From Achromobacter veterisilvae (GTDB lineage Bacteria > Pseudomonadota > Gammaproteobacteria > Burkholderiales > Burkholderiaceae_B), in assembly GCF_900496975.1 (NCBI RefSeq), contig NZ_UFQC01000015.1, positions 86,724 to 150,723 of the forward strand: 64,000 nt of DNA, read 5' to 3'. The notes under the pieces are model-generated. The model was not told the DNA's origin and ran no database searches. It worked only from the letters and a program-made list of their open reading frames with translations. The stretch's first letter is position 1. The number at the start of each line of letters is the position of its first letter. Positions 43,646 through 53,137 of this stretch are shown piece by piece. Made by a program: the position numbers and the translations under genes.

Positions 43646-46273
43646 ATGCAAGTCGGCACTGAAAGACAAGCGGGATCCGAACTGCACGCTTGGCGTCAAT
43701 TTCTGGCGCGAAGCACCCTCTGGCTGGGCGTTTTGCTGCTGGGCAGCGCGGCGGTTTGCTGGGTCGCCGCCAACTGGCAGGACATGACAAAAGTACAGCG
43801 CTTCGCCGGTATCCAGGGGCTTTTGGCGGCCTGCGCGCTGGCCGCAGCCTGGGCCGGAATGCGCCTGCGCGCCACCCCCGGCGTGCGCCGCAGCATTCCC
43901 GGCGCCCTGCTGGCGCTGGCCGGCATCCTGCTCGGCGCCCTGCTCGCGCTATTGGGCCAAACTTACCAGACTGGCGCCGATACCTGGGAACTGTTCGCCT
44001 GGTGGGCGGTGCTGCTGCTGCCCTGGGCCCTGGCGGCGGCCAGCCAGGCGGTCTGGCTGCTCTGGGTGCTGGTGCTGAACGTGGCCATGGCCCTGTGGCT
44101 GGGCGAACGGGCCTTCGACTGGTGGATGGTCTTCGGCGGCCCCGGGGCCGCCAGCCTGATCGTGGCGGCCCTGAACCTCGTGCTGCTGCTGGCCTGGGAA
44201 ACGGCCGCGCGCCGCTGGCGGGCCAGCACGCTCTTCGGGCCGCGCATCCTGGCCGCCCTGACCATCAGCGTGCTGGTCGTGTCCCTGATGTTCGGCGACT
44301 ACATCCTGCGCGGCCTGGGCACCGCCAACGGCGTGGCCTGGCTGGCGGTCACGCTGGGCCTGGGCTTTTATTATCAGCGGGGCCGGCGCGACCTGGTCAT
44401 CCTGGCCATGCTGGCCGCCGGCGTGATCTGTGTGTCGCTGCGGGTGGTGGGCGAATGGCTGCTGCGGCTGGAACCCGGCGTGTGGGCCGCCCTGCCGCTG
44501 GCCGCGCTGCTGATGGCCGAAGCGGTCTGGGCCGCCCGCTGGCTGCGCCGGCTGGGCGCGGAACCGGCGGCGCCGGTGGCGGCGGCGGATTCCGAACCGG
44601 CCGCCGCGTCGGCGGGCAACGCGGTCGATCCGGCCGAATCGGGCGCGCCGGTGGCGCAGTTGGCGCCGGCCGCCGCGGCGCAGGCCGACCCGCCGTGGTT
44701 CGTGCAGTGCCTGCTGGGCCTGAGCGCCTGGCTGGCCACCCTGCTGCTGCTGGTGTTCGTGGCCTTCTCCGGCGTGATCACGACCGAGGAAGGCGCGCTG
44801 GTGGCCGGCCTGGTGCTGTGCGCCGCGGGCGTGGCGGTGCTGCGCAGCGACGCCGGGCCCTTCTGGCGCCAGTGCGGCACGGCCATGGCCTTCACCGGCC
44901 AGATCCTGATCATCTACGGCCTGTCCAGTTCCACCTCGTTCACCAACGCCTGCCTGTTCGTGCTGCTGATGGCCGCGGCGGTCTATGCGCTGGGTCCGGA
45001 CGCGATCCTGCGCTTCCTGAGCGGGCTGCTGATCGCCCTGGCGGCCGCCGGCCTGATCTGGCGCGGCGTGGCGCCGGAACTGATGCGCGACGACCTGCTG
45101 GACGCCTGGCTGGATTTCGACGTGGCGCAGGCCACCTTCGTCTGGCTGCCCATCGCGGTGACGGGCGCCTGGGCCACGGCGGTCCTGTTCACCCTTGGCC
45201 GCCGCCTGGGCGGCAGGCGCGGCCATACGCTGCAGCCGCTGGCCTGGGCTTTCCTGCTGTCGGTCCAGGGCATGGTGTGGCTGGCCAGCGGCATTTCGGC
45301 CCAGCAATTGCCGGCGATGTGGCAGCTCAACCCCCGGACGGCGGTGCTGGTGACGGCCGGCGCCGTGCTTCCCGCGGCCGCGGCCCTGGCGGTGCTGTGG
45401 CCGCGCCGCCGCATGCTGACGGCGGGCGTGACCTGGGGCGTCCCGCTGGCGCTGCTGGTCCTGGCCCTGTTCTGGCTGCCCAGCCCGGGCGTGGGCTTCG
45501 CCCTGGCCTGGCTGCTGCTGGGCTTCGGCCTGAACCAGCCGCGCCTGGTCATTTTCGGCGTGCTCAGCCTGCTGGCCTACCTGGGCGTCTATTACTACCA
45601 GCTCGACGTGCCGCTGCTGCAGAAGGCGCTGTGGCTGGGCGGCGCGGCGGTGCTGCTCTTCCTCCTGCGGGGCCTGGTGTGGCTGGTGCCGCGCCTGATG
45701 CGCACGCAGACGGCCGCCGCCCGCGGGCCGCTGCCGCCGGTGTCGGGCGCGCTGCGCTGGCGCACGCTGGCCATCCTGGGTGGCCTGGCGCTGGTGCTGG
45801 CGGTGGCCAACGGCGGGATCTGGCAGCGCGAAAAACTGCTGGCTTCCGGCAAGGTGGTCATCCTGGAACTGGCGCCGGTAGACCCCCGTTCGCTCATGCA
45901 GGGCGACTACATGGCCCTGAACTTCGCCGCCAGCCGGGAGGTCACGCGGCTGCGCCTGGGCGGCGAGAGCCAGCGCGATGACGCTTCCATCCTGGGCTAC
46001 GAGCCCGACGGCTACGTCATGCTGGCGCGCGACGAGCGCGGCGTTGCGCAGCCGCTGCGCATCCAGTCCGAGGTGCATCCCCATACCGAGGGCGAGGTGC
46101 CGCTGCGCTACCGCGTCCGCAACAACGGCGTGCGCATCGTGACCAACGCCTATTTCTTCCCCGAGGGGCAGGCGGAGCGTTACCAGGTCGCGAAATACGG
46201 CGAACTGCGCGTGGCCGAGGACGGCGAGGCGCTGCTGGTGCGGATGCTGGGCGCGGACTTGCAGCCGCTGTAG
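43646..46273 (+). CDS. Large membrane protein, DUF2157/DUF4401/GDYXXLXY type
   Basis: The 875-aa protein starts with an N-terminal DUF2157 membrane region (SELHAWRQFLARSTLWLGVLLLGSAAVCWVAANW), continues through roughly 20 hydrophobic segments, and ends with a GDYXXLXY domain whose signature is MQGDYMALNF near residue 755. A Pro/Ala/Glu-rich linker lies between about 305 and 350. The function of this family is unknown. It is divergent from topB, and its 3' end faces gluQ across a palindrome cluster. Confidence 0.8.
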   Translation: MQVGTERQAGSELHAWRQFLARSTLWLGVLLLGSAAVCWVAANWQDMTKVQRFAGIQGLLAACALAAAWAGMRLRATPGVRRSIPGALLALAGILLGALLALLGQTYQTGADTWELFAWWAVLLLPWALAAASQAVWLLWVLVLNVAMALWLGERAFDWWMVFGGPGAASLIVAALNLVLLLAWETAARRWRASTLFGPRILAALTISVLVVSLMFGDYILRGLGTANGVAWLAVTLGLGFYYQRGRRDLVILAMLAAGVICVSLRVVGEWLLRLEPGVWAALPLAALLMAEAVWAARWLRRLGAEPAAPVAAADSEPAAASAGNAVDPAESGAPVAQLAPAAAAQADPPWFVQCLLGLSAWLATLLLLVFVAFSGVITTEEGALVAGLVLCAAGVAVLRSDAGPFWRQCGTAMAFTGQILIIYGLSSSTSFTNACLFVLLMAAAVYALGPDAILRFLSGLLIALAAAGLIWRGVAPELMRDDLLDAWLDFDVAQATFVWLPIAVTGAWATAVLFTLGRRLGGRRGHTLQPLAWAFLLSVQGMVWLASGISAQQLPAMWQLNPRTAVLVTAGAVLPAAAALAVLWPRRRMLTAGVTWGVPLALLVLALFWLPSPGVGFALAWLLLGFGLNQPRLVIFGVLSLLAYLGVYYYQLDVPLLQKALWLGGAAVLLFLLRGLVWLVPRLMRTQTAAARGPLPPVSGALRWRTLAILGGLALVLAVANGGIWQREKLLASGKVVILELAPVDPRSLMQGDYMALNFAASREVTRLRLGGESQRDDASILGYEPDGYVMLARDERGVAQPLRIQSEVHPHTEGEVPLRYRVRNNGVRIVTNAYFFPEGQAERYQVAKYGELRVAEDGEALLVRMLGADLQPL

Positions 46274-46297
46274 GCGGCCGGGCCATGCCGGAAGCCA

Positions 46298-46414
46298 GGT
46301 GTCTGACACCCGTACGCGATGCCGGTACGGGCTGTCGCCGATCTTCCCGGGTGTCAGACACCCGGGAAACAGAAGCTTCAGCCCGACGGGCATCCCGTAC
46401 GGGTGTCAGACACA
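46298..46414. repeat. GGTGTC(T/A)GACACC palindrome cluster 3 (three copies)
   Basis: Copies at 46298-46310, 46350-46362 and 46402-46414 (last base differs), between the convergent 3' ends of the DUF2157-type gene and gluQ. The middle copy is extended to a 25-base perfect palindrome by TTCCCG and its complement. CCCGTACGGG-type words accompany it. Confidence 0.85.
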
Positions 46415-46428
46415 GGCAGTTTTAGAGC

Positions 46429-47304
46429 CTACGGGAAGCGCCGCGCCCAGCGCGCGGCGGCTTCGCGCAGGAAGGCGGCGCGGTCCGGGGCCTCGAAGGA
46501 GGGGAAGCCCAGCGCGCTCCACGCGGCTTTCAGCGCCTCCAGCGGCGCGCTGGTATCGACCGCCGGCGCGCCGTTCTGCTTGGACAGCTTCAGCCCGCTG
46601 CCCGCGTCCAGGATCAGCGGCACGTGCAGGTAGCGCACCGGGGGCAGGCCCAGCAGGCGGCCCAGCACGCGCTGGCGCGCGGTGGAACTGAGCAGGTCCG
46701 CGCCCCGCACCACGTCCGTGACGCCCTGCGCCGCGTCGTCCACCACCACGGCCAGTTGATAGGCCCACAGGCCGTCCGCGCGCCGCAGGGCCATGTCGCC
46801 CACGGCCTGCGCCACATCCTGTTCCTGCGGGCCCAGCCAGCGGTCCTCGAAGCGTTCCACGCCTTCCGGCAGCCTCACGCGCCAGGCGCGCGCCTGGCGG
46901 CCTTCCGGCAGGCCGTGGCGGCAGGTGCCCGGGTAGGGCCGTTCGCCGTCGGCGCCGGGCTGGGCCTGGCCCCGCAGGGCGGAATCGGCGATTTCGCGGC
47001 GGGTGCAGCCGCAGCCGTAGATCAGGCCGCGCGCCGCCAGGCTGTCGAAGGCGGCCTGGTAGGCGTCGCCGCGGCGCGATTGCCACATGACCTCGCCGTC
47101 CCAGGCCAGGCCCAGCGCCTCCAGTTGCCCCATGATGCGCTCGGCCGCGCCGGGCACGGTGCGCGGCGTGTCCACGTCTTCGATGCGCAGCAGCCAGCGG
47201 CCGCCGTGCGCGCGCGCGTCCAGCCAGCTCGCCAGCGCGGCGACCAGCGAACCCGCATGCAGCGGGCCGCTGGGGCTGGGAGCGAAACGGCCTACGTAGT
47301 TCAC
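46429..47304 (-). CDS. gluQ: Glutamyl-Q tRNA(Asp) synthetase
   Basis: The 291-aa protein matches GluQ-RS, a truncated glutamyl-tRNA synthetase that charges queuosine of tRNA(Asp). It has [12 protein letters not shown] (HIGH class) near residues 7-18, the zinc ligands in CGCTRREI with a later YPGTC, and KLSKQNG (KMSKS class). The GTG start at 47304 yields [13 protein letters not shown]. No anticodon-binding domain is present, as expected. Confidence 0.93.
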   Translation of the reverse strand: MNYVGRFAPSPSGPLHAGSLVAALASWLDARAHGGRWLLRIEDVDTPRTVPGAAERIMGQLEALGLAWDGEVMWQSRRGDAYQAAFDSLAARGLIYGCGCTRREIADSALRGQAQPGADGERPYPGTCRHGLPEGRQARAWRVRLPEGVERFEDRWLGPQEQDVAQAVGDMALRRADGLWAYQLAVVVDDAAQGVTDVVRGADLLSSTARQRVLGRLLGLPPVRYLHVPLILDAGSGLKLSKQNGAPAVDTSAPLEALKAAWSALGFPSFEAPDRAAFLREAAARWARRFP

Positions 47305-47371
47305 GGGACTAGGCCCGCGCGGTAGCGCGCGGGGAGCGGCAAGGGGGATCCGGTGCGGCGGCGCGCCGCGC

Positions 47372-47830
47372 TCAATGCAGGCGGCGCGTGCCGTCGTCGT
47401 CCAGCAGTTCTTCCAGGACCAGATTGTCGATCTCGGCCTCCTGGCTCCAGAGGACCATGAGGGCGATGATCTTGATCTTGGAGAGCGGCACGGGCGATTC
47501 CGGCGCGGCCAGGCCCCGGTCGATGACGATTTCGCGCAGGGGCGCGGGCAGCACGCCGGCCGATTCCAGGAAGGCGATGAAGCCGATGGATTCGGTGCCG
47601 AGCTGCTGGTATTCGTGATCGGTGTAGATGCGGGTGCCGGTGGTGGGCGCCTGGGCCAAGTCGACGCATCGTTCCGTGGTCTCGGCCAGCCCATAGAGCC
47701 ACCCGAGAGCGTCGTCGATGTCTTCGTGCTCGAACCCGGCGGCGGCAAGCCGCTTGGCCAGCACGTCGGCCGCAGGACAGGCTTGCGGCGTGTAGTAATT
47801 CTCGTACAGATAAACCAGGATATCGAACAT
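47372..47830 (-). CDS. smg: Smg/DUF494-family protein
   Basis: The 152-aa protein is Smg (DUF494), seen as [15 protein letters not shown] and [17 protein letters not shown] and the acidic C-terminus [13 protein letters not shown]. Its role is unknown. In many proteobacteria smg follows dprA; here the upstream neighbour on the same strand is a TRAP locus behind a terminator and no dprA is present. Confidence 0.9.
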   Translation of the reverse strand: MFDILVYLYENYYTPQACPAADVLAKRLAAAGFEHEDIDDALGWLYGLAETTERCVDLAQAPTTGTRIYTDHEYQQLGTESIGFIAFLESAGVLPAPLREIVIDRGLAAPESPVPLSKIKIIALMVLWSQEAEIDNLVLEELLDDDGTRRLH

Positions 47831-48018
47831 ATGGCGCAGTTTTGTGCCTGTTTGCACAGTCGGCCCGCATATCGGCAGACCAGCAAACATGAATTTTACT
47901 TTACGCTGATTTATAGGGCCGGGCAACCGGCCCGGCGGGGGAATGTTGTATGCCGTCACCCTGGGGCAACAGCCGCGCCTTCTTCGGTCAATTGCTGCCA
48001 AAATACCTGATTCCGGAA

Positions 48019-48053
48019 TAAAAGGGGCGGATCAGTCCGATCCGCCCCTTTTA
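48019..48053. terminator. Bidirectional terminator downstream of the TRAP locus
   Basis: Fifteen-base perfect arms TAAAAGGGGCGGATC and GATCCGCCCCTTTTA surround AGTCC, with T-rich sequence on both strands. It lies between the TRAP permease stop and the smg leader. Confidence 0.9.
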
Positions 48054-48070
48054 TTTTGCGGGCAGGGGCC

Positions 48071-50095
48071 TCAAGCGGCCTTGGGCGCGCTTTCCAGCTT
48101 GAGCTGCGCTAACTGGCGCACGAACACCGGAATGCAGATCGCCAGTCCGATCAGGCCGCTGGTCAACCCCGGCACGATAGTCAGCAGCGCGCCGATCGTG
48201 CACAGCCAGCGTTCCCAGCTTTTCATGCCCACCAGCATATAGCGCGAGAACGCGGCCGACAGCAGCACCAGGCCGACGATGCAGCCGAACAGCGTCACGA
48301 AGAAGTCGTACCAGGTGAAGCCCTGGACCGAAATCAGCAGCGACGGCGAGAACACGAACACGAACGGCACGATGAGCTTGGTGATGCCCAGCCGGAACGC
48401 CGTGTTGCCGGTCTTGAATGGGTCGCTGCCCGCCATCCCCGCCGCCGCGTAGGCCGCCAGCGCCACGGGTGGCGTGATGTCCGCCAGGATGCCGAAATAG
48501 AACACGAAGAAGTGCGCCGCGATGGGCTGCACGCCCAACTGCACCAGCGTGGGGGCGGCCACCGCCACCATGATCAGGTAATTCGCCGTGGTGGGCACGC
48601 CGCAGCCCATCAGGACGCAGACGATGCCCGTCATCAGCAGCGCGGCGACCAGCGTCAGCGACTGCATGTCGGCGATCGACGCGGGCAGGATCATCGCGGC
48701 GCCGCTGGCCAGCACCTGCGAGGCCGAGATCACAATGTACGAGATCTTGAAGCCCACGCCGGTCAGCGTCACCACGCCGATCACGATGCCCACCGTGCCC
48801 GCCGCCGCGCCCACGGCCAGCGCGTACTTCGCGCCGGTCTCGAAGGCCTCGTAGAGATCGCGCCAGCGCAGCCGCTGGAAGGGGTTCAGCAGGCCCACCA
48901 CAATGCAGCCCGTGATGCCCGCGAACGCCGCCAGGTAGGGCGTGCGGCCGCTGGCCAGCACGCCGATCAGCAGCACCAGCGGGATCAGGGTCGGCCAGCG
49001 CATCTTGAACGACTGCTTGAGCTTGGGCATTTCTTCTTCGGTCAGCCCGCGCAGGCCTTCGCGCTTGGCCTCGAAGTGCACCTGCATGAACATGCCGAAG
49101 AAATACAGGAAGGCCGGAAAAATGCCCGCGATGGCGATCTGCTGGTACGGGATGCCCAGGAATTCGATCATCAGGAAGGCGGCCGCGCCCATGATGGGCG
49201 GCGTGATCTGCCCGCCGGTGCTGCTGGCGGCCTCGACGCCCGCGGCGAAGTGCCGCGGATACCCGATGCGGATCATGGCGGGGATGGTCAGCGACCCTAC
49301 CGTCACCGCGTTGGCCACCGAGGAACCCGACAGCATGCCGAACATGGCGGACCCGAACACCGACACCTTGGCCGGGCCGCCGGCGTAGCGGCCCGCGACG
49401 GTGGAGGCTACGTCCAGGAACAACTGGCCCAGCCCGATGCGCGTGGCCAGCACCCCGAACAGCACGAAGTGGAACACGTAGGTCGCCACCACGCCCACCG
49501 CCACGCCATATACCCCCTGGCTGGTGAGGTACATATGGTTGACGATCTGCGACCAGTTATTGCCCGCGTGCTTGAGCAGACCCGGGAAGTACGGGCCGAA
49601 CATGGCGTATGCCATGAAGACCAGCGCGATGATGGGCAGCGGCCAGCCCATGGCGCGGCGCGTGGCCTCCAGCAGGCCGATCAGCAGGATCGACCCCATG
49701 AGCACGTCTTCGGGCAGCGGATTCCCGACCCGGAACGCCAGGTCCTCGAAAATGTAGGGGATGTACAGCACCGACAGGGCCAGCACGATGGCGATGATCC
49801 AGTCGTACAGCGGAATGCCGCCGGGCGCGTACCAGGTCGATTTGGGCTCGCGGGTGTAGTGCGCCTTGGAAAAGCCGAACACCAGGAAAATGAGGCTCAG
49901 CACGAACGCCAGGTGCACGCCGCGGTGCGTGGCCTCGCGCAGCAGCCCGAAACCCGCCGTGTAGTAGTGGAAGATCGAGAGCGTCACCAGCAGGCCGGAG
50001 ACAATCCAGGTGGCTGTCTTGTCCAGCGGCCGGAAGCGGATTTCCGAATCGTACTTTTCCGCGAGCTGCTGGGTCTTGTCGTGGTCTATTTCCAT
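48071..50095 (-). CDS. TRAP transporter fused 4TM/12TM permease (TAXI type)
   Basis: The 674-aa polytopic protein is a fused small-plus-large TRAP permease: the first third is the DctQ-like part and the rest is DctM-like (VSVFGSAMFGMLSGSSVANAVTVGSLTIPAMIRIGYPRHFAAGVEAASSTGGQITPPIMGAAAFLM). It works with the TAXI binding protein upstream to import an organic anion using a sodium gradient. A GC-rich hairpin element lies between the two genes. Confidence 0.93.
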   Translation of the reverse strand: MEIDHDKTQQLAEKYDSEIRFRPLDKTATWIVSGLLVTLSIFHYYTAGFGLLREATHRGVHLAFVLSLIFLVFGFSKAHYTREPKSTWYAPGGIPLYDWIIAIVLALSVLYIPYIFEDLAFRVGNPLPEDVLMGSILLIGLLEATRRAMGWPLPIIALVFMAYAMFGPYFPGLLKHAGNNWSQIVNHMYLTSQGVYGVAVGVVATYVFHFVLFGVLATRIGLGQLFLDVASTVAGRYAGGPAKVSVFGSAMFGMLSGSSVANAVTVGSLTIPAMIRIGYPRHFAAGVEAASSTGGQITPPIMGAAAFLMIEFLGIPYQQIAIAGIFPAFLYFFGMFMQVHFEAKREGLRGLTEEEMPKLKQSFKMRWPTLIPLVLLIGVLASGRTPYLAAFAGITGCIVVGLLNPFQRLRWRDLYEAFETGAKYALAVGAAAGTVGIVIGVVTLTGVGFKISYIVISASQVLASGAAMILPASIADMQSLTLVAALLMTGIVCVLMGCGVPTTANYLIMVAVAAPTLVQLGVQPIAAHFFVFYFGILADITPPVALAAYAAAGMAGSDPFKTGNTAFRLGITKLIVPFVFVFSPSLLISVQGFTWYDFFVTLFGCIVGLVLLSAAFSRYMLVGMKSWERWLCTIGALLTIVPGLTSGLIGLAICIPVFVRQLAQLKLESAPKAA

Positions 50096-50221
50096 CGCCG
50101 TGATTCTCAGGATGATTCAACAAGCAGGGCCGCTCATGGCGGCCCCACTCAAGCGCGGCGCAGCGCACCGCAGATAGGCAAACTTCGTTTCCCAAGCAGC
50201 AAACTCGCCGCACGCCGCCGC

Positions 50222-50308
50222 CGCCCCAATCGGGGCCGCGTGGGTCCGGCTACGCCGGCCCACTGCGGCGCCCCTGGGGGAAGCGCCGAAGGCGCTCGGG
50301 GGGGCCTA
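50222..50308 (-). repeat. GC-rich three-hairpin element, copy B
   Basis: It starts at the stop codon of the TAXI binding-protein gene and carries AGCGCC/GGCGCT (50282-50296, loop GAA, that is UUC in RNA), GTGGG-CCGGC stem with one bulge (50240-50263) and CCCC/GGGG (50224-50234). It matches copy A at 20434-20525, with compensatory base changes in the middle stem. Confidence 0.65.
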
Positions 50309-51268
50309 CTTCAGCAAGCCGATTTCCTTGTAGAACTTCTCGGCGCCCGGGTGGAACGGAATACCCGCGCCCTTGACCGCGTTGTCGCGCGTGATGAGCT
50401 TGCCCTTGGAATGGCCGGTGTCCAGCGTCTTGCGCGTGGCGTCGCTGTACAGCGCCTTGGTGACGTCGTAGACCACCTGCTCGGGCAGCTTGGCCGACGT
50501 GACCATCTGCGCGTTGACCGAGATGGTCTTCACTTCGCCCACGTTCTGGTACGTGTTGGCGGCGATGCTGTCGGGCGTGAAGAACTCCTGCTTGGCGCGC
50601 AGCGCGTCGATCTCGGGACCGACCAGCGACACGATCTCGATGCCGGCGCCGCTGGAGGCCAGTTCCGAGATGGCGCCGGCGGGGGCGCCGCCCACGAAGA
50701 AGAACGCGTCCAGCCCGCCGTCCTTGAGCTTGTCGCCGGCCTGGTTGGGCTTGAGGTATTCGGCCTTGATGTCCTTGTCGGTCATGCCGTAGGCGCCCAG
50801 GATCAGGCGCACGTCGACCAGCGTGCCCGAGCCCGGCTCGTCCATCGACACGCGCTTGCCCTTCAGGTCGGCCACGCTCTTGATGCCCGACCCCTTGCGC
50901 GCCACCAGGTGGATGCTTTCCGGATACAGCGTGGAGATCAGGCGCAGGTCCTGCGCCTTGGGCTTGCCTTCGAAGGTGCCGGTGCCGCTGTAGGCCCAGT
51001 AGGCCACGTCGGATTGCGTGAAGCCCGACTCGAACGAACCGCCGAGGATGCCGTTGATGTTGGCCACCGACCCGTTGGAGGCGACCGCCGTGGCGATCAG
51101 TTTGCCGGGCTGCGACACCGCGTTGGCGATGATGCCGCCGATGGGGTAGTAGGTGCCGGCCGTGCCGCCCGTGCCGATACGGAAGAATTGCTGCGCCTGG
51201 GCGGTGCCCGCGGCGCCGACCGCGGCGACGGCCAGGGTCAGGGTGGTGATCCAGTGCTTCAGTTTCAT
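50306..51268 (-). CDS. TAXI-family TRAP periplasmic binding protein
   Basis: The 320-aa protein has a signal peptide (MKLKHWITTLTLAVAAVGAAGTAQAQ) and the TAXI domain: FFRIGTGGTAGTYYPIGGIIANAVSQPGKLIATAV, ALLQSDVAYWAYSG-like region, LKGKRVSMDEPGSGTLVDVRLILGAYG. GGAG sets the start at 51268. It feeds the fused permease downstream. The ligand class is probably glutamate-like or aromatic acids, by family only. Confidence 0.92.
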   Translation of the reverse strand: MKLKHWITTLTLAVAAVGAAGTAQAQQFFRIGTGGTAGTYYPIGGIIANAVSQPGKLIATAVASNGSVANINGILGGSFESGFTQSDVAYWAYSGTGTFEGKPKAQDLRLISTLYPESIHLVARKGSGIKSVADLKGKRVSMDEPGSGTLVDVRLILGAYGMTDKDIKAEYLKPNQAGDKLKDGGLDAFFFVGGAPAGAISELASSGAGIEIVSLVGPEIDALRAKQEFFTPDSIAANTYQNVGEVKTISVNAQMVTSAKLPEQVVYDVTKALYSDATRKTLDTGHSKGKLITRDNAVKGAGIPFHPGAEKFYKEIGLLK

Positions 51269-51310
51269 GCGGGCTTCTCCGTGACGTTGCTGACGATTCG
51301 AATATTGTTG

Positions 51311-51347
51311 GTTTTTGCCGCCGGGTCTTGTGCCCGGCGGCAAAAAC
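51311..51347. repeat. Long perfect hairpin in the TAXI gene leader
   Basis: GTTTTTGCCGCCGGG and CCCGGCGGCAAAAAC are 15-base perfect arms around TCTTGTG. The T and A runs sit inside the arms, so no U-tract follows the stem. Confidence 0.6.
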
Positions 51348-51525
51348 GCGCCTCCCCTCGGGGGCTTTCTTTATGATGAAATTCTGTCATGTCGACCTTC
51401 TGTAGCCAATGCTTACCGGGCTATCGTTTACCAGGGGGTCGCATGGCCTTTAGGTTATGACCGGCCCATGTTTGGTTATGGCGCGGTTACATCCCACGCG
51501 GTGCAATAACAACGGAGCGTCCCCG

Positions 51526-52665
51526 ATGTCCCAGGAAGTCATACGCGGCATAGCGCTGCCCCCGGCGGCCCAGCCGGGCGATCCCTTGGCCCGAGTCGAC
51601 ACGCCCAGCCTGGTGCTGGACCTGGCGGCCTTCGAAGCGAACCTGCGCGCCATGCAGGCATGGGCCGACCGCCACGACGTGGCCTTGCGGCCCCACGCCA
51701 AGGCGCACAAATGCCCCGAGATCGCGTTGCGCCAGTTGGCCCTGGGCGCGCGCGGCATCTGCTGCCAGAAAGTCAGCGAAGCCCTGCCCTTCGTCGCCGC
51801 CGGCATCCGCGACATCCACATCAGCAACGAAGTCGTCGGCCCGGCCAAGCTGGCGCTGCTGGGCCAGTTGGCGCGCGCCGCGAAAATGAGCGTCTGCGTG
51901 GACAACGCCGAGAACCTGGCGCAGTTGTCGGCCGCCATGGTCCAGGCCGGCGCCGAGATCGACGTGCTGGTGGAGGTGGACGTGGGCCAGGGCCGCTGCG
52001 GCGTGTCCGACGACGCCACGGTGCTGGCGCTGGCGCAGCAGGCCCGCGCCCTGCCCGGCGTGAATTTCGCCGGCCTGCAGGCCTATCACGGCGCGGTGCA
52101 GCACTTCCGCACGCGCGAAGAACGCGCCGCCACCTGCCGCCAGTCCGCCCGCATCGCCGCGTCCTACGCCCAGTTGCTGCGCGAAAGCGGCATCGCCTGC
52201 GACACCATCACCGGGGGCGGCACCGGCAGCGCGGAATTCGACGCGGCCAGCGGCGTCTACACCGAATTGCAGGCCGGCTCCTACGCCTTCATGGACGGCG
52301 ACTACGGCGCCAACGAATGGAACGGACCGCTCGTGTTCCAGAACAGCCTCTTCGTGCTGTCCACCGTCATGAGCACGCCGACGCCCGACCGCGTCATCCT
52401 GGACGCCGGCCTGAAATCCACTACCGCCGAATGCGGCCCGCCCGCGGTCTACGGCGAACCGGGGCTGGTCTACGCCTCCATCAACGACGAACACGGCGTG
52501 GTGCGCGTGGAGCCCGGCGCGCAGGCGCCCGCGCTGGGCGCGGTGCTGCGCCTGGTGCCCTCGCACGTCGACCCCACCTTCAACCTGCACGACGGGCTGG
52601 TGGCGGTGAAGGACCGCGTGGTGCAGGACGTATGGGAGATCGCCGCGCGCGGATTCTCGCGCTGA
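51526..52665 (+). CDS. D-threonine aldolase-like PLP enzyme (DSD1 family)
   Basis: The 379-aa protein is of the DSD1/D-threonine aldolase family: RVDTPSLVLDLAAFEANLRAMQAW, PLP Lys in LRPHAKAHKCPEIALRQ, and the metal-binding C-terminal PSHVDPTFNLHD. Relatives cleave D-threonine, 3-hydroxyaspartate or D-serine. GGAG precedes the start. It is divergent from the TAXI-TRAP importer, which may supply its substrate. Confidence 0.88.
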   Translation: MSQEVIRGIALPPAAQPGDPLARVDTPSLVLDLAAFEANLRAMQAWADRHDVALRPHAKAHKCPEIALRQLALGARGICCQKVSEALPFVAAGIRDIHISNEVVGPAKLALLGQLARAAKMSVCVDNAENLAQLSAAMVQAGAEIDVLVEVDVGQGRCGVSDDATVLALAQQARALPGVNFAGLQAYHGAVQHFRTREERAATCRQSARIAASYAQLLRESGIACDTITGGGTGSAEFDAASGVYTELQAGSYAFMDGDYGANEWNGPLVFQNSLFVLSTVMSTPTPDRVILDAGLKSTTAECGPPAVYGEPGLVYASINDEHGVVRVEPGAQAPALGAVLRLVPSHVDPTFNLHDGLVAVKDRVVQDVWEIAARGFSR

Positions 52666-52704
52666 AGCGCGCCGCGGGAATCATGCGCCGGCCCGCCCGA
52701 ACGC

Positions 52705-52737
52705 AAAAAGGGCCGGCGCGTGATCAGCGCGCCGGCC
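52705..52737 (-). terminator. Terminator of the entericidin gene
   Basis: GGCCGGCGCG and CGCGCCGGCC are perfect 10-bp arms; the minus-strand product ends in TTTTTGCG. It lies after the D-threonine-aldolase-like gene and below the entericidin gene. Confidence 0.85.
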
Positions 52738-52764
52738 GTAAACGCAGGCTCCCCCTTGAGGGGG

Positions 52765-52893
52765 CTACTGGGCCTTCTGCTGGATCTTCTCCCCGCCACG
52801 TTCGATGTCTTTGCCGGCACCTTCCATCGTGTTGCAACCCGCCGTGACGGCGGCGACCGCCAGCATCAGCGCAAGCCAGATTCGATGGGTCAT
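52765..52893 (-). CDS. Entericidin-family lipoprotein
   Basis: This 42-aa gene reads MTHRIWLALMLAVAAV then TAGC with the lipobox Cys, and NTMEGAGKDIERGGEKIQQKAQ. The pattern C-N-T-x-x-G-x-G-x-D-I-x-x-G matches entericidin A/B small lipoproteins. They are anchored to the inner face of the envelope and may be toxic or stabilising. TAAAGGAGAA gives a strong ribosome site. Its stop lies inside a short hairpin (CCCCCTCAAGGGGG). Confidence 0.9.
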   Translation of the reverse strand: MTHRIWLALMLAVAAVTAGCNTMEGAGKDIERGGEKIQQKAQ

Positions 52894-52951
52894 GTTCTTC
52901 TCCTTTAGGCGTTCATTGGACACAGCGAGGCATGCCGGCGGGCAGCCGCGC

Positions 52952-53137
52952 TTATTTCTTGCCCAGCAAGTCCCGTGCCTGATCCTTGGCTTCGCCTACA
53001 TTGCGTTGCACTTTGCCGACGGTCTTTTCCGTCTTGCCTTCCACTTCCGTTTCGCGGTTGCCGGTCACCTTCCCGGCGGTTTCCTTGATCGCGCCTTTGA
53101 CTTCCTTGGCGGCGCCCTTGATGCGGTCCTTGTCCAT
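52952..53137 (-). CDS. CsbD-family stress response protein
   Basis: The 61-aa protein is CsbD-like: MDKDRIKGAAKEVKGAIKE, TAGKVTGNRETEVEGKTEK and TVGKVQRNVGEAKDQARDLL. These proteins are small, basic, cytoplasmic and rise in general stress; their action is unknown. GGAG precedes the ATG at 53137, and upstream in-frame sequence has no family match. It lies next to entericidin on the same strand. Confidence 0.92.
   Translation of the reverse strand: MDKDRIKGAAKEVKGAIKETAGKVTGNRETEVEGKTEKTVGKVQRNVGEAKDQARDLLGKK

Noticed and set aside
43949..46393. An 814-codon minus-strand open frame under the DUF2157-type gene
   Set aside because: The translation is Gln/His/Arg-rich filler and has no domain; the plus-strand gene is the real one.
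52747..52767. Hairpin at the entericidin stop as a separate terminator
   Set aside because: It overlaps the stop codon and has no T run; the downstream stem at 52705-52737 is the better terminator.
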